Source: Bradyrhizobium glycinis (GTDB lineage Bacteria > Pseudomonadota > Alphaproteobacteria > Rhizobiales > Xanthobacteraceae). From it: DNA of 64,000 nucleotides. Shown here piece by piece: positions 27,314 to 35,861 of this stretch (position 1 is its first letter; each line of letters begins with the position of its first letter). A model generated the notes under the pieces. That model worked only from the letters and a program-made list of their open reading frames with translations, was not told the DNA's origin and ran no database searches. The translations under genes were made by a program, and so were the position numbers. Location of the stretch: NCBI RefSeq assembly GCF_016031655.1, contig NZ_JACCHQ010000002.1:62001-126000 (forward strand), written 5' to 3'.

Positions 27314-28225
27314 ATGCGTGGAGTTTTCGTCGACGCCAATGAATCGCTGGCCGTGATCATGGAGCGGTTGGAGAAGCCTGGTGATCCCAAGGTGCGGATC
27401 AACAGGAATCCCGACATCACGCCCGATCAATATCCTGATATTCTCGACGGCGCCGAGATCGCGATCGTCGACCACACCGCACTGCCGACCGAGGTCGCGA
27501 AGAAATGCACCGGGCTGAAGCACGTCGTATTCCTCGGCACCGGCGCGCGAAGCTACATGAATCCGGAAGAGCTTAGCCAGCTCGGCATCTCCGTGCATCT
27601 GATCAAGGGCTACGGCGATACGGCGGTTGCAGAATCGGCGATCGCGCTGATGTGGGCCTCGGCCCGCGTCATCGCGATGATGGACCGCGAGATGCGGGCC
27701 GGCAACTGGCTGCGTGAGGACGGCATGCAGCTCACCGGCAAGACGCTCGGCCTGATCGGCTTCGGCGGCATCGCCGCGGAGGTCGCGCGCATCGCGTCCG
27801 GCAGCGGCATGAAAGTGATTGCCTGGAACCGCTCGCCGAAGAGCCACGCGAGCGTCGAATTCACCGACCTCGACAGCGTGCTGGCCAGAAGCGACGTGGT
27901 GTCGTTGCACCTGCTGCTCAATGACGAGACGCGCGGCATGATCACGTGCGAGAAGATCCTTGCGATGAAACGCGGCGTCATCCTCATCAACACCGCCCGC
28001 GCCGCCATCGTCGACGAAACCGCCATGATCGAGGCGCTGAAGTCGGGCCATATCCGCCACGCCGGCCTCGATGTGTTCAACATCGAGCCGCTGCCCGGCG
28101 ATCATCCGCTGACCAAGCTGCCGAACGTGACGCTGTCGGCGCATTCGGCCTTCCGCACGCCGGAAGCCAGCGAGAACCTGATTGAAGCGGCGTGGGTGCA
28201 TTGCCGCCGGATCGTGAAGGGATAA
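27314..28225 (+). CDS. D-isomer-specific 2-hydroxyacid dehydrogenase (phosphoglycerate dehydrogenase-like)
   Basis: A 303-residue NAD-dependent dehydrogenase. The Rossmann motif is LIGFGGIAAEVARIA near residue 150. Catalytic residues lie in LINTARAAIVDETAM (arginine), AGLDVFNIEPLPGDHPL (glutamate) and LSAHSAF (histidine). It uses ATG 27314 behind GGAGAGAGCC, 12 bp after the amidohydrolase. The family interconverts 2-keto and D-2-hydroxy acids. It is preceded and followed by catabolic genes, so it more likely handles an intermediate of that pathway than serine biosynthesis. Confidence 0.9.
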   Translation: MRGVFVDANESLAVIMERLEKPGDPKVRINRNPDITPDQYPDILDGAEIAIVDHTALPTEVAKKCTGLKHVVFLGTGARSYMNPEELSQLGISVHLIKGYGDTAVAESAIALMWASARVIAMMDREMRAGNWLREDGMQLTGKTLGLIGFGGIAAEVARIASGSGMKVIAWNRSPKSHASVEFTDLDSVLARSDVVSLHLLLNDETRGMITCEKILAMKRGVILINTARAAIVDETAMIEALKSGHIRHAGLDVFNIEPLPGDHPLTKLPNVTLSAHSAFRTPEASENLIEAAWVHCRRIVKG

Positions 28226-28236
28226 GAGCAACAACA

Positions 28237-29310
28237 ATGGCCGACTATCGCATCATCAAGGCTGAGCCGCTCACCAAGGCCATCCATGCCATCGTCAAGG
28301 CCGGCGGCTCCTCGGAACGCGAGGCCGAGCTCGTGGCCACCAATCTCGTCGAAGCCAATCTGAAGGGACACGATTCGCACGGCGTCGGCATGATCCCGCG
28401 CTACGTCCAGAGCGTCACCAATGGCGGCCTCGCCGTGAACTCGCACGTCAAGATCGTGCTCGACACCGGTCCGCTTCTCACGCTCGACGGTCTCACCGGC
28501 TACGGCCAGGTGATAGGCCATGAAGCGATGGAGCTCGCGGCCGAACGCGCAAAGACAAACGGCGTCTGCCTTGTCGGCCTCTCCAATTCGCATCACATCG
28601 GCCGCATCGGCCACTGGGCCGAGCAGTGCATCGACCACGGGCTGGTGTCGATCCACTTCGTCAACGTGATCTCGCGTCCGATCGTGGCGCCCTGGGGCGG
28701 CAGCGACGCGCGCCACGGCACCAACCCGTTCTGCGTCGGCATCCCACGCGCCGGCAAGGACCCCATCGTGCTCGACTTCGCTACCAGCAGGATCGCGCAA
28801 GGTAAGACCCGTGTTGCCCATAACAAGGGCGTCGAACTGGAGCCCGGCACGATCATTGATCACGAGGGCAAGCCCACGGTCAATCCGCGCTACACCGTGA
28901 TCCCGCCGTACGGCGCCATCCTGCCGTTCGGCGAGCACAAGGGTTCGGGGCTCGCGCTCGTGTGCGAGATCCTCGGCGGCGCGCTCTCCGGCGGACAGGT
29001 GGTGAAGGGACCTTCCGACGGCAAGTACAACGTCCTCAACGGCATGCTGTCGATCGTCATCGACCCGACCAAGCTCGGGACCGCCGAAAACCTCGCGCGC
29101 GAGGTCGAGAGTTTCGTCGCCTGGCACACCGGCTCGCCGCCCGCCCCCGGCGTCGACAAGGTCAGGATCGCGGGTGATCCCGAGCGCGAGACCAAGAAGA
29201 AACGTCTCGCCCAGGGCATCCCGGTCGACCCGACCACCTGGCAGGAGATTCTGGATGCCGGGAAGAAGTTCGGGCTGGAAGAGGCGGCGATCGAGAAGAT
29301 CGCGGGCTGA
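28237..29310 (+). CDS. Ldh family oxidoreductase (malate/L-lactate/ureidoglycolate dehydrogenase type)
   Basis: A 357-residue member of the LDH2/MDH2 family, whose NAD(P)-binding fold is unrelated to that of the preceding gene. Family landmarks are GHDSHGVGMIPRYV near residue 48, GLSNSHHIGRIGHW near residue 117, GTNPFCVGIP and LPFGEHKGSGLALVCEIL. Members include ureidoglycolate and sulfolactate dehydrogenases. Start at the ATG at 28237, 11 bp after the upstream stop. With an amidohydrolase of the allantoate/carbamoyl type nearby, ureidoglycolate oxidation is one possibility, but no allantoinase or ureidoglycolate lyase is present. Confidence 0.9.
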   Translation: MADYRIIKAEPLTKAIHAIVKAGGSSEREAELVATNLVEANLKGHDSHGVGMIPRYVQSVTNGGLAVNSHVKIVLDTGPLLTLDGLTGYGQVIGHEAMELAAERAKTNGVCLVGLSNSHHIGRIGHWAEQCIDHGLVSIHFVNVISRPIVAPWGGSDARHGTNPFCVGIPRAGKDPIVLDFATSRIAQGKTRVAHNKGVELEPGTIIDHEGKPTVNPRYTVIPPYGAILPFGEHKGSGLALVCEILGGALSGGQVVKGPSDGKYNVLNGMLSIVIDPTKLGTAENLAREVESFVAWHTGSPPAPGVDKVRIAGDPERETKKKRLAQGIPVDPTTWQEILDAGKKFGLEEAAIEKIAG

Positions 29311-29323
29311 GCCATCACAACAG

Positions 29324-29478
29324 GTGTCGTCCCGGACAAGCGCAGCGAAGCGGAGCGCTGATCCGGGAGCCATAGCCACAGGGAGCGTTTTGGCGAAGAC
29401 TCGGACTTACCCGCGAACGCTACGATTACTGCCTGTGGTTATGGGTCCCGGATCTGCGCGCGCTTTTGGCGCTTGTCC
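29324..29478. repeat. Long imperfect inverted repeat (GTCCCGGACAAGCGC type)
   Basis: Arms TGTCGTCCCGGACAAGCGC and GCGCTTGTCCGCGACGACC, with inner CCATAGCCACAGG / CCTGTGGTTATGG and GCGTTTTGGCGAAG / GCGAACGCTACG segments. It fills most of the gap between the convergent Ldh-family and tartrate-dehydrogenase genes. I see no gene in it. Confidence 0.75.
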
Positions 29479-29532
29479 GCGACGACCACAGAGTTTGCCG
29501 TGATGGCGGAGCCTAGCTCTCGCAAGTCCGCC

Positions 29533-30606
29533 TTAGTCTACCATATCCGCAACCGCCTTGCCGCAGGCCGTCGTGTCGGCATTGCCGCCGAGATCCTTGG
29601 TACGCAGCGTGCGTTCGGCGAGCGTGCGCTCGATCGCCTCGACGATCGATTTGCCGGCTTCCTTCTCGCCGAGATGCTCGAACATCATCGCGCCGGACCA
29701 GATCATGCCGATCGGGTTGGCGATGCCCTGGCCTGCGATGTCGGGCGCCGAGCCGTGCACCGGCTCGAACACGGATGGGAAATCACCCTCGGGGTTGATG
29801 TTGCCGGACGGAGCGATGCCGATCGTGCCGGTGCAGGCCGGGCCGAGGTCGGAGAGGATGTCGCCGAACAGGTTGGAGCCGACCACGACGTCGAACCAGT
29901 CCGGATGCAGCACGAAGTTCGCCGTGAGAATGTCGATGTGGTACTTGTCCCACTTCACGCCCGGATACTTCTTGGCCATCGCCTCCACGCGCTCGTCCCA
30001 GTAGGGCATGGTGATCGAAATGCCGTTGGACTTGGTCGCCGAGGTCAGGTGCTTCTTCGGCCGCGACTGCGCAAGCTCGAACGCGAACTTCAAGATGCGG
30101 TCGACGCCCGTGCGGGTCATCACCGTCTGCTGCGTCACGAATTCGCGGTCGGTGTCCGGGAACATGCGGCCGCCCACGGACGAATATTCGCCTTCGGTGT
30201 TTTCGCGCACCACCCAGAAATCGATGTCGCCGGGCTTGCGACCCGCCAGCGGCGACGGCACGCCGGGCATCAACCGCACCGGGCGCAGGTTCACGTATTG
30301 GTCGAACTCGCGGCGGAACTTGATCAGCGAGCCCCACAGCGAGACGTGGTCCGGGATCTTGGCCGGCCAGCCGACCGCACCGAAATAGATCGCATCGTGC
30401 TTGCCGATCTTCTCCTTCCAGTCGTCCGGCATCATCTGGCCGTGCTTCTCGTAATAGTCGTAAGACGAGAAGTCGAAATGGTCGAAATGCAGCGATACGT
30501 TGTGCTTCTTCGCCGCCGCCTCCAAAACGCGCATGCCCTCCGGCATCACCTCCTTGCCGATGCCGTCGCCGGGAATGACCGCAATCCGGTATTGTTTCTT
30601 GCTCAT
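29533..30606 (-). CDS. ttuC: Tartrate dehydrogenase / isocitrate-isopropylmalate dehydrogenase family protein
   Basis: A 357-residue beta-decarboxylating dehydrogenase. It starts MSKKQYRIAVIPGDGIGKEVMPEG. The substrate-binding arginines and active-site acids appear in FDQYVNLRPVRLMPG, VVRENTEGEYSSVGG, SATKSNGI and VVGSNLFGDILSDLG. NAD binding is in EPVHGSAPDIAGQGIANPIG. The pattern matches the TtuC tartrate/D-malate dehydrogenase group better than LeuB. Start at the ATG at 30606. Longer in-frame reading crosses the promoter. It is divergent from an SDR gene across an operator-like region. Confidence 0.88.
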   Translation of the reverse strand: MSKKQYRIAVIPGDGIGKEVMPEGMRVLEAAAKKHNVSLHFDHFDFSSYDYYEKHGQMMPDDWKEKIGKHDAIYFGAVGWPAKIPDHVSLWGSLIKFRREFDQYVNLRPVRLMPGVPSPLAGRKPGDIDFWVVRENTEGEYSSVGGRMFPDTDREFVTQQTVMTRTGVDRILKFAFELAQSRPKKHLTSATKSNGISITMPYWDERVEAMAKKYPGVKWDKYHIDILTANFVLHPDWFDVVVGSNLFGDILSDLGPACTGTIGIAPSGNINPEGDFPSVFEPVHGSAPDIAGQGIANPIGMIWSGAMMFEHLGEKEAGKSIVEAIERTLAERTLRTKDLGGNADTTACGKAVADMVD

Positions 30607-30621
30607 CGAGAACGTCCTTGG

Positions 30622-30698
30622 TTGGTCCGGCAGTCGCCGCCTTCTGACGCCACTGCAATGGACCAAACGCGGCGGCAGTGCAACGCTGCACTGCAATG
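30622..30698. promoter_or_regulatory. Operator-like inverted and direct repeats in a divergent promoter
   Basis: Three nested symmetric elements occur: TTGGTCC (30622-30628) mirrored by GGACCAA (30660-30666); a perfect palindrome GCAGTGCA-ACGC-TGCACTGC at 30675-30694; and two direct copies of CACTGCAATG at 30651-30660 and 30689-30698. All lie in the 153-bp gap between the tartrate-dehydrogenase-type and SDR genes. No regulator gene is adjacent. Confidence 0.6.
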
Positions 30699-30759
30699 TT
30701 GACCATGGCGCGGGTGAGCGCCTACTGATTTGATCCTGTTCCGACGAACGAGTACCCCC

Positions 30760-31536
30760 ATGGACCTGCATCTGCGCGGCAAGCGCGTCCTGATCACCGG
30801 CGCGTCCAAGGGCATTGGCGCAGCCGCCGCCGAGGCGTTCGCCGAGGAAGGCGCGCATCTCCTCCTCGCGGCGCGCAGCGGCGATCAGCTCAAGGCGCTG
30901 GCCGACCGCCTGCGCACCGCGCACCAGATCGACGCCGCAACTAGCATCGTCGATCTGCGCAAGGAGGACGACGTGGCCCGGTTGGCGAAGGAAGCCGCCG
31001 ACATCGACGTCCTCGTCAACAACGCCGGCGACATTCCCGGCGGCCCGATCGACAAGATCGACGAGGCAACCTGGCGGCACGCCTGGGAATTGAAGGTGTT
31101 CGGCTACATCAACCTGACGCGGTACATCTACGCGCAGATGAAGGCCAGGGGTGGCGGCGTCATCGTCAACGACATCGGCGCGGCCGGCGAGAAGTTCGAC
31201 GCCAACTACATCTGCGGCAGCGCCGGCAATGCCGCGCTGATGGCGTTCACACGTGCGCTCGGCGGCAAGAGCCTCGCCGACAACATCCGCGTGGTCGGCA
31301 TCAATCCCGGCCCCGTCGGCACCGACCGCCACGTCACCCTGCTGAAGACGCGGGCCAGGCATCAGTTCGGCGACGAGAGCCGCTACAAGGAATTCCAGAA
31401 GAGCCTGCCGCTCGGGCGCCCTGCGCATGCGCGCGAGATCGGCGACCTCATGGCGTTCCTGGCGTCGGATCGCGCCGGCTATACGTCGGGCGTGATCTAT
31501 ACGGTCGACGGCGGCATCAGCGCGGGCTGGGGTTGA
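30760..31536 (+). CDS. SDR family protein lacking the YxxxK pair
   Basis: A 258-residue short-chain dehydrogenase fold. The cofactor motif is ITGASKGIGAAAA near residue 12 and NNAGD occurs near residue 89. The region that should hold the catalytic tyrosine and lysine reads ANYICGSAGNAALMAFTRAL. Aligned on the conserved AAL helix, glycine and asparagine stand where tyrosine and lysine are expected. The C-terminus is normal (VDGGISAGWG). Start at the ATG at 30760 because the conserved fold begins there. It may be a specialised subfamily with another mechanism, or non-catalytic. It is divergent from the tartrate-dehydrogenase-type gene and upstream of the amidase. Confidence 0.86.
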   Translation: MDLHLRGKRVLITGASKGIGAAAAEAFAEEGAHLLLAARSGDQLKALADRLRTAHQIDAATSIVDLRKEDDVARLAKEAADIDVLVNNAGDIPGGPIDKIDEATWRHAWELKVFGYINLTRYIYAQMKARGGGVIVNDIGAAGEKFDANYICGSAGNAALMAFTRALGGKSLADNIRVVGINPGPVGTDRHVTLLKTRARHQFGDESRYKEFQKSLPLGRPAHAREIGDLMAFLASDRAGYTSGVIYTVDGGISAGWG

Positions 31537-31545
31537 TTCTATCCT

Positions 31546-31627
31546 CGTCATTGCGAGCGCAGCGAAGCAATCCAGGAATGTATCCGCAGTTGGCGGTCTG
31601 GATTGCTTCGCTGCGCTCGCAATGACG
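31546..31627. repeat. REP-like palindromic repeat, family A
   Basis: CGTCATTGCGAGCGCAGCGAAGC and GCTTCGCTGCGCTCGCAATGACG arms enclosing CAATCCAG...CTGGATTG. It lies between two co-directional genes, ending 26 bp before the amidase start. Confidence 0.85.
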
Positions 31628-31653
31628 ACACAATAAGCACAGGAGTAAAACAG

Positions 31654-33072
31654 TTGTCCCAAGACCTGATCCGCGAAACCGCCTGCACCGTCGTCGACAA
31701 GCTGCGCTCCGGCGATGTCTCGCCGCTCGAGCTCCTGGACGTGCTGGAGAAGCGCATCACGGAGGTCGACGGCAAGGTCAACGCGCTGCCGATTCTGTGC
31801 TTCGATCGCGCGCGGGAGAGCGCGAAGACCCTGATGCAGAAGCCGGCCGGTGCGCGCGGACTGCTCGCCGGACTGCCGGTGCCGATCAAGGATCTGACCG
31901 ACGTTGCGGGGGTGTTGAACACGCAGGGCTCACCGATCTTCAAGGACAACATCCCCGCGAAATCCGACCTCATGGTCGAGAATCTCGAGGCCAACGGCGC
32001 GGTCGTCTACGCCAAGTCGAACACGCCGGAATTCGGCGCAGGTGCCAACACCTTCAACGAGGTGTTCGGCGCGACGCTCAATCCCTGGGATACGAGGAAA
32101 TCGGCCGCGGGCTCCTCCGGCGGCGCGGCGGTGGCGCTTGCGACCGGCATGGCCTGGCTCGCCCAGGGCTCCGACATGGGCGGGTCGTTGCGCAGCCCCG
32201 CGGCCTTCTGCGGCGTCGTCGGCATGCGGCCGAGCATCGGCCGCGTCGCGCATACCCCCAAGTCCGGCATCGATCGCAATCTCGGCGTGGTCGGCCCGAT
32301 GGCGCGCAACGTCGAGGATCTCACGCTGCTGCTGGACGCCATGAGCGGCGACTATGCCGACGATCCGCTGTCGCTGCCAGCTCCCGCAACCTCGTTCCTG
32401 TCGGCGGCCCAGGCGGGCAAGAGGCCGAAGCGCATCGCCTATTCGCCCGATCTCGGCATCACCCCGGTCGACCCCGAAGTGAAGGCGATCACCCGCAACG
32501 CCGCCGAACGTTTCGCCGAAGCCGGCGCCATCGTCGAGGAGGCGCATCCGGATTGGCGCGAGGCGCATGACTGCTTCCACGTGCTGCGCGCCTTCGATTT
32601 CGCGATCACCAAGGCCAATCTGCTGCGCACCAAGCGCGATTTGCTCAAGCCCGAGGTGATCTGGAACATCGAGGAAGGCCTCAAGCTCACGGTCGAGCAG
32701 CTCGCGCGCGCCGAGGCGCAGCGCGTGGGCATGACGGCGCGGGCGGTCGAGTTCTTCAAGAGCTACGATCTGTTGCTGACGCCGACCACGATCGTTCCAC
32801 CGTTCCCGATCGAGCATCGCTATGTCGCCGAATGCTCCGGCAAGCGGTTCGACAATTACGTCGAGTGGCTCGGCATCGTCTACGCCATCACGCTGGCCTG
32901 CTGCCCGTCTCTCTCCCTGCCCTGCGGCTTCACGGCGTCGGGCCTGCCGGTTGGCGTGCAGGTCGTCGGCGCCCCGCGCGCCGACGCGCAGGTGATCGCC
33001 GGCGCCAAGGTGCTGGAGGATATTCTCGGCCTGCGCAGCACGACGCCGATCGATCCGAAGGTGAAGGACTAG
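31654..33072 (+). CDS. Amidase (amidase-signature family)
   Basis: A 472-residue amidase with the Ser-cisSer-Lys catalytic machinery. The lysine is in PVPIKDLTDVAGV near residue 75. The glycine/serine-rich core is KSAAGSSGGAAVALATGM near residue 150, with the nucleophilic serine in QGSDMGGSLRSPAAFCG near residue 175. No ATG fits. I use the TTG at 31654, which follows a strong AGGAG by 8 bp. An in-frame start at 31603 lies inside the repeat. The substrate is unknown. GatA is unlikely because no gatB/gatC partner is adjacent. Confidence 0.9.
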   Translation: MSQDLIRETACTVVDKLRSGDVSPLELLDVLEKRITEVDGKVNALPILCFDRARESAKTLMQKPAGARGLLAGLPVPIKDLTDVAGVLNTQGSPIFKDNIPAKSDLMVENLEANGAVVYAKSNTPEFGAGANTFNEVFGATLNPWDTRKSAAGSSGGAAVALATGMAWLAQGSDMGGSLRSPAAFCGVVGMRPSIGRVAHTPKSGIDRNLGVVGPMARNVEDLTLLLDAMSGDYADDPLSLPAPATSFLSAAQAGKRPKRIAYSPDLGITPVDPEVKAITRNAAERFAEAGAIVEEAHPDWREAHDCFHVLRAFDFAITKANLLRTKRDLLKPEVIWNIEEGLKLTVEQLARAEAQRVGMTARAVEFFKSYDLLLTPTTIVPPFPIEHRYVAECSGKRFDNYVEWLGIVYAITLACCPSLSLPCGFTASGLPVGVQVVGAPRADAQVIAGAKVLEDILGLRSTTPIDPKVKD

Positions 33073-33082
33073 CCTCACTCTC

Positions 33083-33168
33083 GTGCCCCGGACGCAGCGC
33101 AGCGCTATCCCGGCGATGCGAAGCATCGTCCGGTCAGCGTTGCGCTGCAGTGCCCGGGTCCCGTCGCA
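33083..33168. repeat. Inverted repeat of the GCCCCGGACGC type
   Basis: CGTGCCCCGGACGCAGCGCAG is mirrored by GCGTTGCGCTGCAGTGCCCGGG, with a CGATGCGAAGCATCG hairpin in the middle (GATGC/GCATC). A relative occurs at 40388-40509. It sits between the convergent amidase and esterase genes. Confidence 0.7.
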
Positions 33169-33212
33169 CCCTGCCAGTCATCGCGCGGCAGGCAGAACGG
33201 TTGCTCGGTTCG

Positions 33213-34649
33213 CTATTTGACGATCGGGCAGGAGCCGGGATCATCGCAGCGAGGAGGCGTCGGTCGCGTGGTGCCGGTCGCCTCGTCGGAGCTCGGGCCT
33301 ACTTCCCCGTTCAGAATGACCGAGATACGCCATCGATATGTTGTTTGCGGCGTCAGACCGGAATCCCCAAAGCTCGCTCCTGTCACGTCGCCAATCGCCT
33401 GGAACGCACCATCTGGCCCCGCCCGCGAAACCCGGTAGGTTGTTCCGTCGCCTCCTGGAGACCAGGCCAGGTCAGCGCCGGTATCCGACGTATCGATCAC
33501 GGTGAGCGACTGCGGTGCCGATAGCGAGGGCCCGGTCGCGACGGCGGGCGCCGCGACAGCGGCCGTGAGCGCATCCAGCATCGCTTTGATCGCCTTGATT
33601 TGCGATCCGGACTTCGTCACGTAGCTATCCTGATGGTTGACGTAGCTCCACCAATCCCAACAGGCCTGCGGATTGCTTGGCCAGTATGGGCTGGTCTTGG
33701 TCTGCGGATAGAGAATGATCAGGTGGTTTGTGTCCGCCCACTCATTGTAGCCGGCCTCATCCACGAATCTGCGTCCGATATCAGCGACGTCCTGCTTGCA
33801 TCCGTGGAGCGCGATATGGACGCGACACGGACTGCCCTGCTCGCAATCCCGAGGTACGAACACATAGCCGGTATCGCCCATGCTCAGCGCGTCGGGCAGA
33901 TGCGGCGTGGTATAGATCGATTGATCAAAGCTCTTCACCGAACCCGCAAGTTGCGCGGGACTGGGCGGATTCAGGCGGCCGTAAATATGCTGCAGGATGA
34001 CGCCGGCCTGGTCATAGCCGCATTGGTCGATATAGGGCGCCGTGTTGGCCTTGCAGTCGTTGAGCCCGGGTGCGCCCTGTTTCGCCACGACGAACGAGTG
34101 GCCCGCGCCGAGCGTGGCCTGATAGAACAAGTTGGCGCGATTGGCATCCCCCAGATAATGGCGATAGAAATCGGCGGCCGCATCGGTCGCCGCCTTGTCG
34201 ACGACAGCGTCATTGTAGCCGTGAAAGAGATAGATCTTCTGCCTGCCGACATTGCTGAGCGGGTCGATCTCGCCCGCTGCGGCCTTCGCGTCGGCCTTTG
34301 CCGTAAAATCCTTCGGATTCAGATCCGACGCCGGCCCTTTCATGCATGCACCCGTGGCTCGCCAGATCGGCCCCCAATACCAGGTGGCGGCGTCGAACGC
34401 GTCCGCCTTCGCGCACCAGTAAGGGCCGCCTGCGACCACGCCGACGCCCTTGATCACCGACGACCACGCCGTGCCGAACTGAACGGCCATGAACGCGCCC
34501 GACGAAATTCCCGAAATCGAACTCTCACCGATCGGTGCGCGATAGCGCCGTAACCCCTCGGCCGCACACGATGACACGCCGAGAGTGGTTGTGAAGATCA
34601 GGACGCAGATCTGGGCGGCGGTGAATTGCCGCAAAACGGCCACGCGCAT
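33213..34649 (-). CDS. Secreted PHB-depolymerase-like esterase with C-terminal fibronectin III domain
   Basis: A 478-residue exported esterase. Residues 1-30 are a signal peptide (FTAAQICVLIFTTTLG, with cleavage near CAAEG). The lipase-like box is SGISSGAF near residue 45. The acid and base of the triad are probably in HGYNDAVVDK and GAGHSFV. A second block, HIALHGCKQDV...WWSYVNH, is typical of PHB depolymerase-type esterases. From about residue 385 a fibronectin type III domain follows (LTVIDTSDTGADLAWSP ... TYRWRISVILNGE). I start at the ATG at 34649. It may degrade extracellular polyhydroxyalkanoate. The PHA genes at 57-60 kb handle the intracellular side. Confidence 0.84.
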   Translation of the reverse strand: MRVAVLRQFTAAQICVLIFTTTLGVSSCAAEGLRRYRAPIGESSISGISSGAFMAVQFGTAWSSVIKGVGVVAGGPYWCAKADAFDAATWYWGPIWRATGACMKGPASDLNPKDFTAKADAKAAAGEIDPLSNVGRQKIYLFHGYNDAVVDKAATDAAADFYRHYLGDANRANLFYQATLGAGHSFVVAKQGAPGLNDCKANTAPYIDQCGYDQAGVILQHIYGRLNPPSPAQLAGSVKSFDQSIYTTPHLPDALSMGDTGYVFVPRDCEQGSPCRVHIALHGCKQDVADIGRRFVDEAGYNEWADTNHLIILYPQTKTSPYWPSNPQACWDWWSYVNHQDSYVTKSGSQIKAIKAMLDALTAAVAAPAVATGPSLSAPQSLTVIDTSDTGADLAWSPGGDGTTYRVSRAGPDGAFQAIGDVTGASFGDSGLTPQTTYRWRISVILNGEVGPSSDEATGTTRPTPPRCDDPGSCPIVK

Positions 34650-34749
34650 GACAGCCTCGCCAAATCGACCGCAGGAGCAACCTCTGGTATTAGAGATCAA
34701 GATCGGCAATCGATGCAAGCGCAAACAAGCGGCGCCAAACGAGGGACCG

Positions 34750-35859
34750 TCACTTCGGCGTTGTCGGCGCCTCCAAGCTGCGACTGTAGCGCGACATCGC
34801 GAAACAGAAGAGAAAGTAGATCGCGGCAACGAAGATGTAGACCTCGACGGAAAATTGCTGCCAAGCTGGATCGATGATCGCGGTCTTAGCCGTCGTCAGC
34901 AGGTCGAAGATGCCGATGATCAGCACCAGGCTGGTGTCCTTGAAGAAGGCGATGAAGGTGTTGACCAGCGGCGGGATGACGTGGCGGATCGCCTGCGGCA
35001 GGACGATCAGCCGGTGCTTGCGCCAGTAGGACAGGCCGAGCGCGTCGGCGGCTTCATATTGCCCGCGCGGCACGGCCTGAAGCCCGCCGCGGATCACCTC
35101 GGCGAGGTAGGCACCGGCGAACAGGATGATCGCGATCTGTGCGCGCAGCAGCTTGTCGATGTTGAATCCGGCCGGCATGAACAGCGGAAACATCACGCTG
35201 GCCATGAACAGCAGGCTCACCAGCGGCACGCCACGGATCAGCTCGACATAGAGCACGCTGAGCGAGCGGATCGCCGGCAGCTTCGAGCGCCGGCCGAGCG
35301 CGACCAGGATGCCGAGTGGAAAGCCGAAGGCGAGACCGAACGTCGCCAGGATCAGCGTCACCGGCAAGCCGCCCCAGCGATCCTGCGAGACGAAGGACAG
35401 GCCGAGCACGCCGCCCCACATCAGCGCGCTGATCAGCGCCAGTGCACCGATCCAGAGATAGACCAGCTCGCGCCGCCATAGCGCGCGGCGGGTCGAGAGG
35501 TAATACAGCGCGATGAACAGCACGACCGACAGCGCCGGCCGCCACTGCTCGTCGAACGGATAGGTGCCGAACAGGATGAAGCGGTACTTCTCGGGGATGA
35601 CAGCCCAGCAGGCGCCGAGGCCGCGCGCGGCGCGACAGGCGCTGGAATCGCTCGTGGGCGTCAGCCAGACCGCATTGGCGATGCCCCATTGCACGAAGCT
35701 GAAGATGCCCTTGGCAAGCAGCACCAGCAACAGGACCGTGATAATCCCATTCGCGATCGAGGAGAACAGGTTCTTGCGCAGCCAGTGCAGCACCGGATTG
35801 CCCATCTGCGGTCGGCGAGCGGCGCGGGGTGCATCGGGGATGTCCGTGATTGCGGTCAT
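34750..35859 (-). CDS. aapM: Polar amino-acid ABC transporter permease
   Basis: A 369-residue permease of the HisMQ/GltJK family. The first helix is near residues 30-50 (SSIANGIITVLLLVLLAKG). The conserved C-terminal part has the cytoplasmic coupling motif GGLQAVPRGQYEAADALGLSYWRKHRLIVLPQAIRHVIPP. The length and the N-terminal extra domain match AapM of the rhizobial general amino-acid transporter. It follows aapQ by 2 bp. The usual next gene, the ATPase AapP, is not here. The next gene on this strand is an unrelated esterase. Confidence 0.9.
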   Translation of the reverse strand: MTAITDIPDAPRAARRPQMGNPVLHWLRKNLFSSIANGIITVLLLVLLAKGIFSFVQWGIANAVWLTPTSDSSACRAARGLGACWAVIPEKYRFILFGTYPFDEQWRPALSVVLFIALYYLSTRRALWRRELVYLWIGALALISALMWGGVLGLSFVSQDRWGGLPVTLILATFGLAFGFPLGILVALGRRSKLPAIRSLSVLYVELIRGVPLVSLLFMASVMFPLFMPAGFNIDKLLRAQIAIILFAGAYLAEVIRGGLQAVPRGQYEAADALGLSYWRKHRLIVLPQAIRHVIPPLVNTFIAFFKDTSLVLIIGIFDLLTTAKTAIIDPAWQQFSVEVYIFVAAIYFLFCFAMSRYSRSLEAPTTPK

Positions 35860-35861
35860 GA

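Noticed and set aside
25037..28237. A 1066-codon open frame on the minus strand
   Set aside because: It is antisense to the LysR, amidohydrolase and dehydrogenase genes, whose proteins show clear motifs. Its translation is rich in Arg, Ala, His and Asp with no recognisable domain. Long antisense frames are expected at this GC content.
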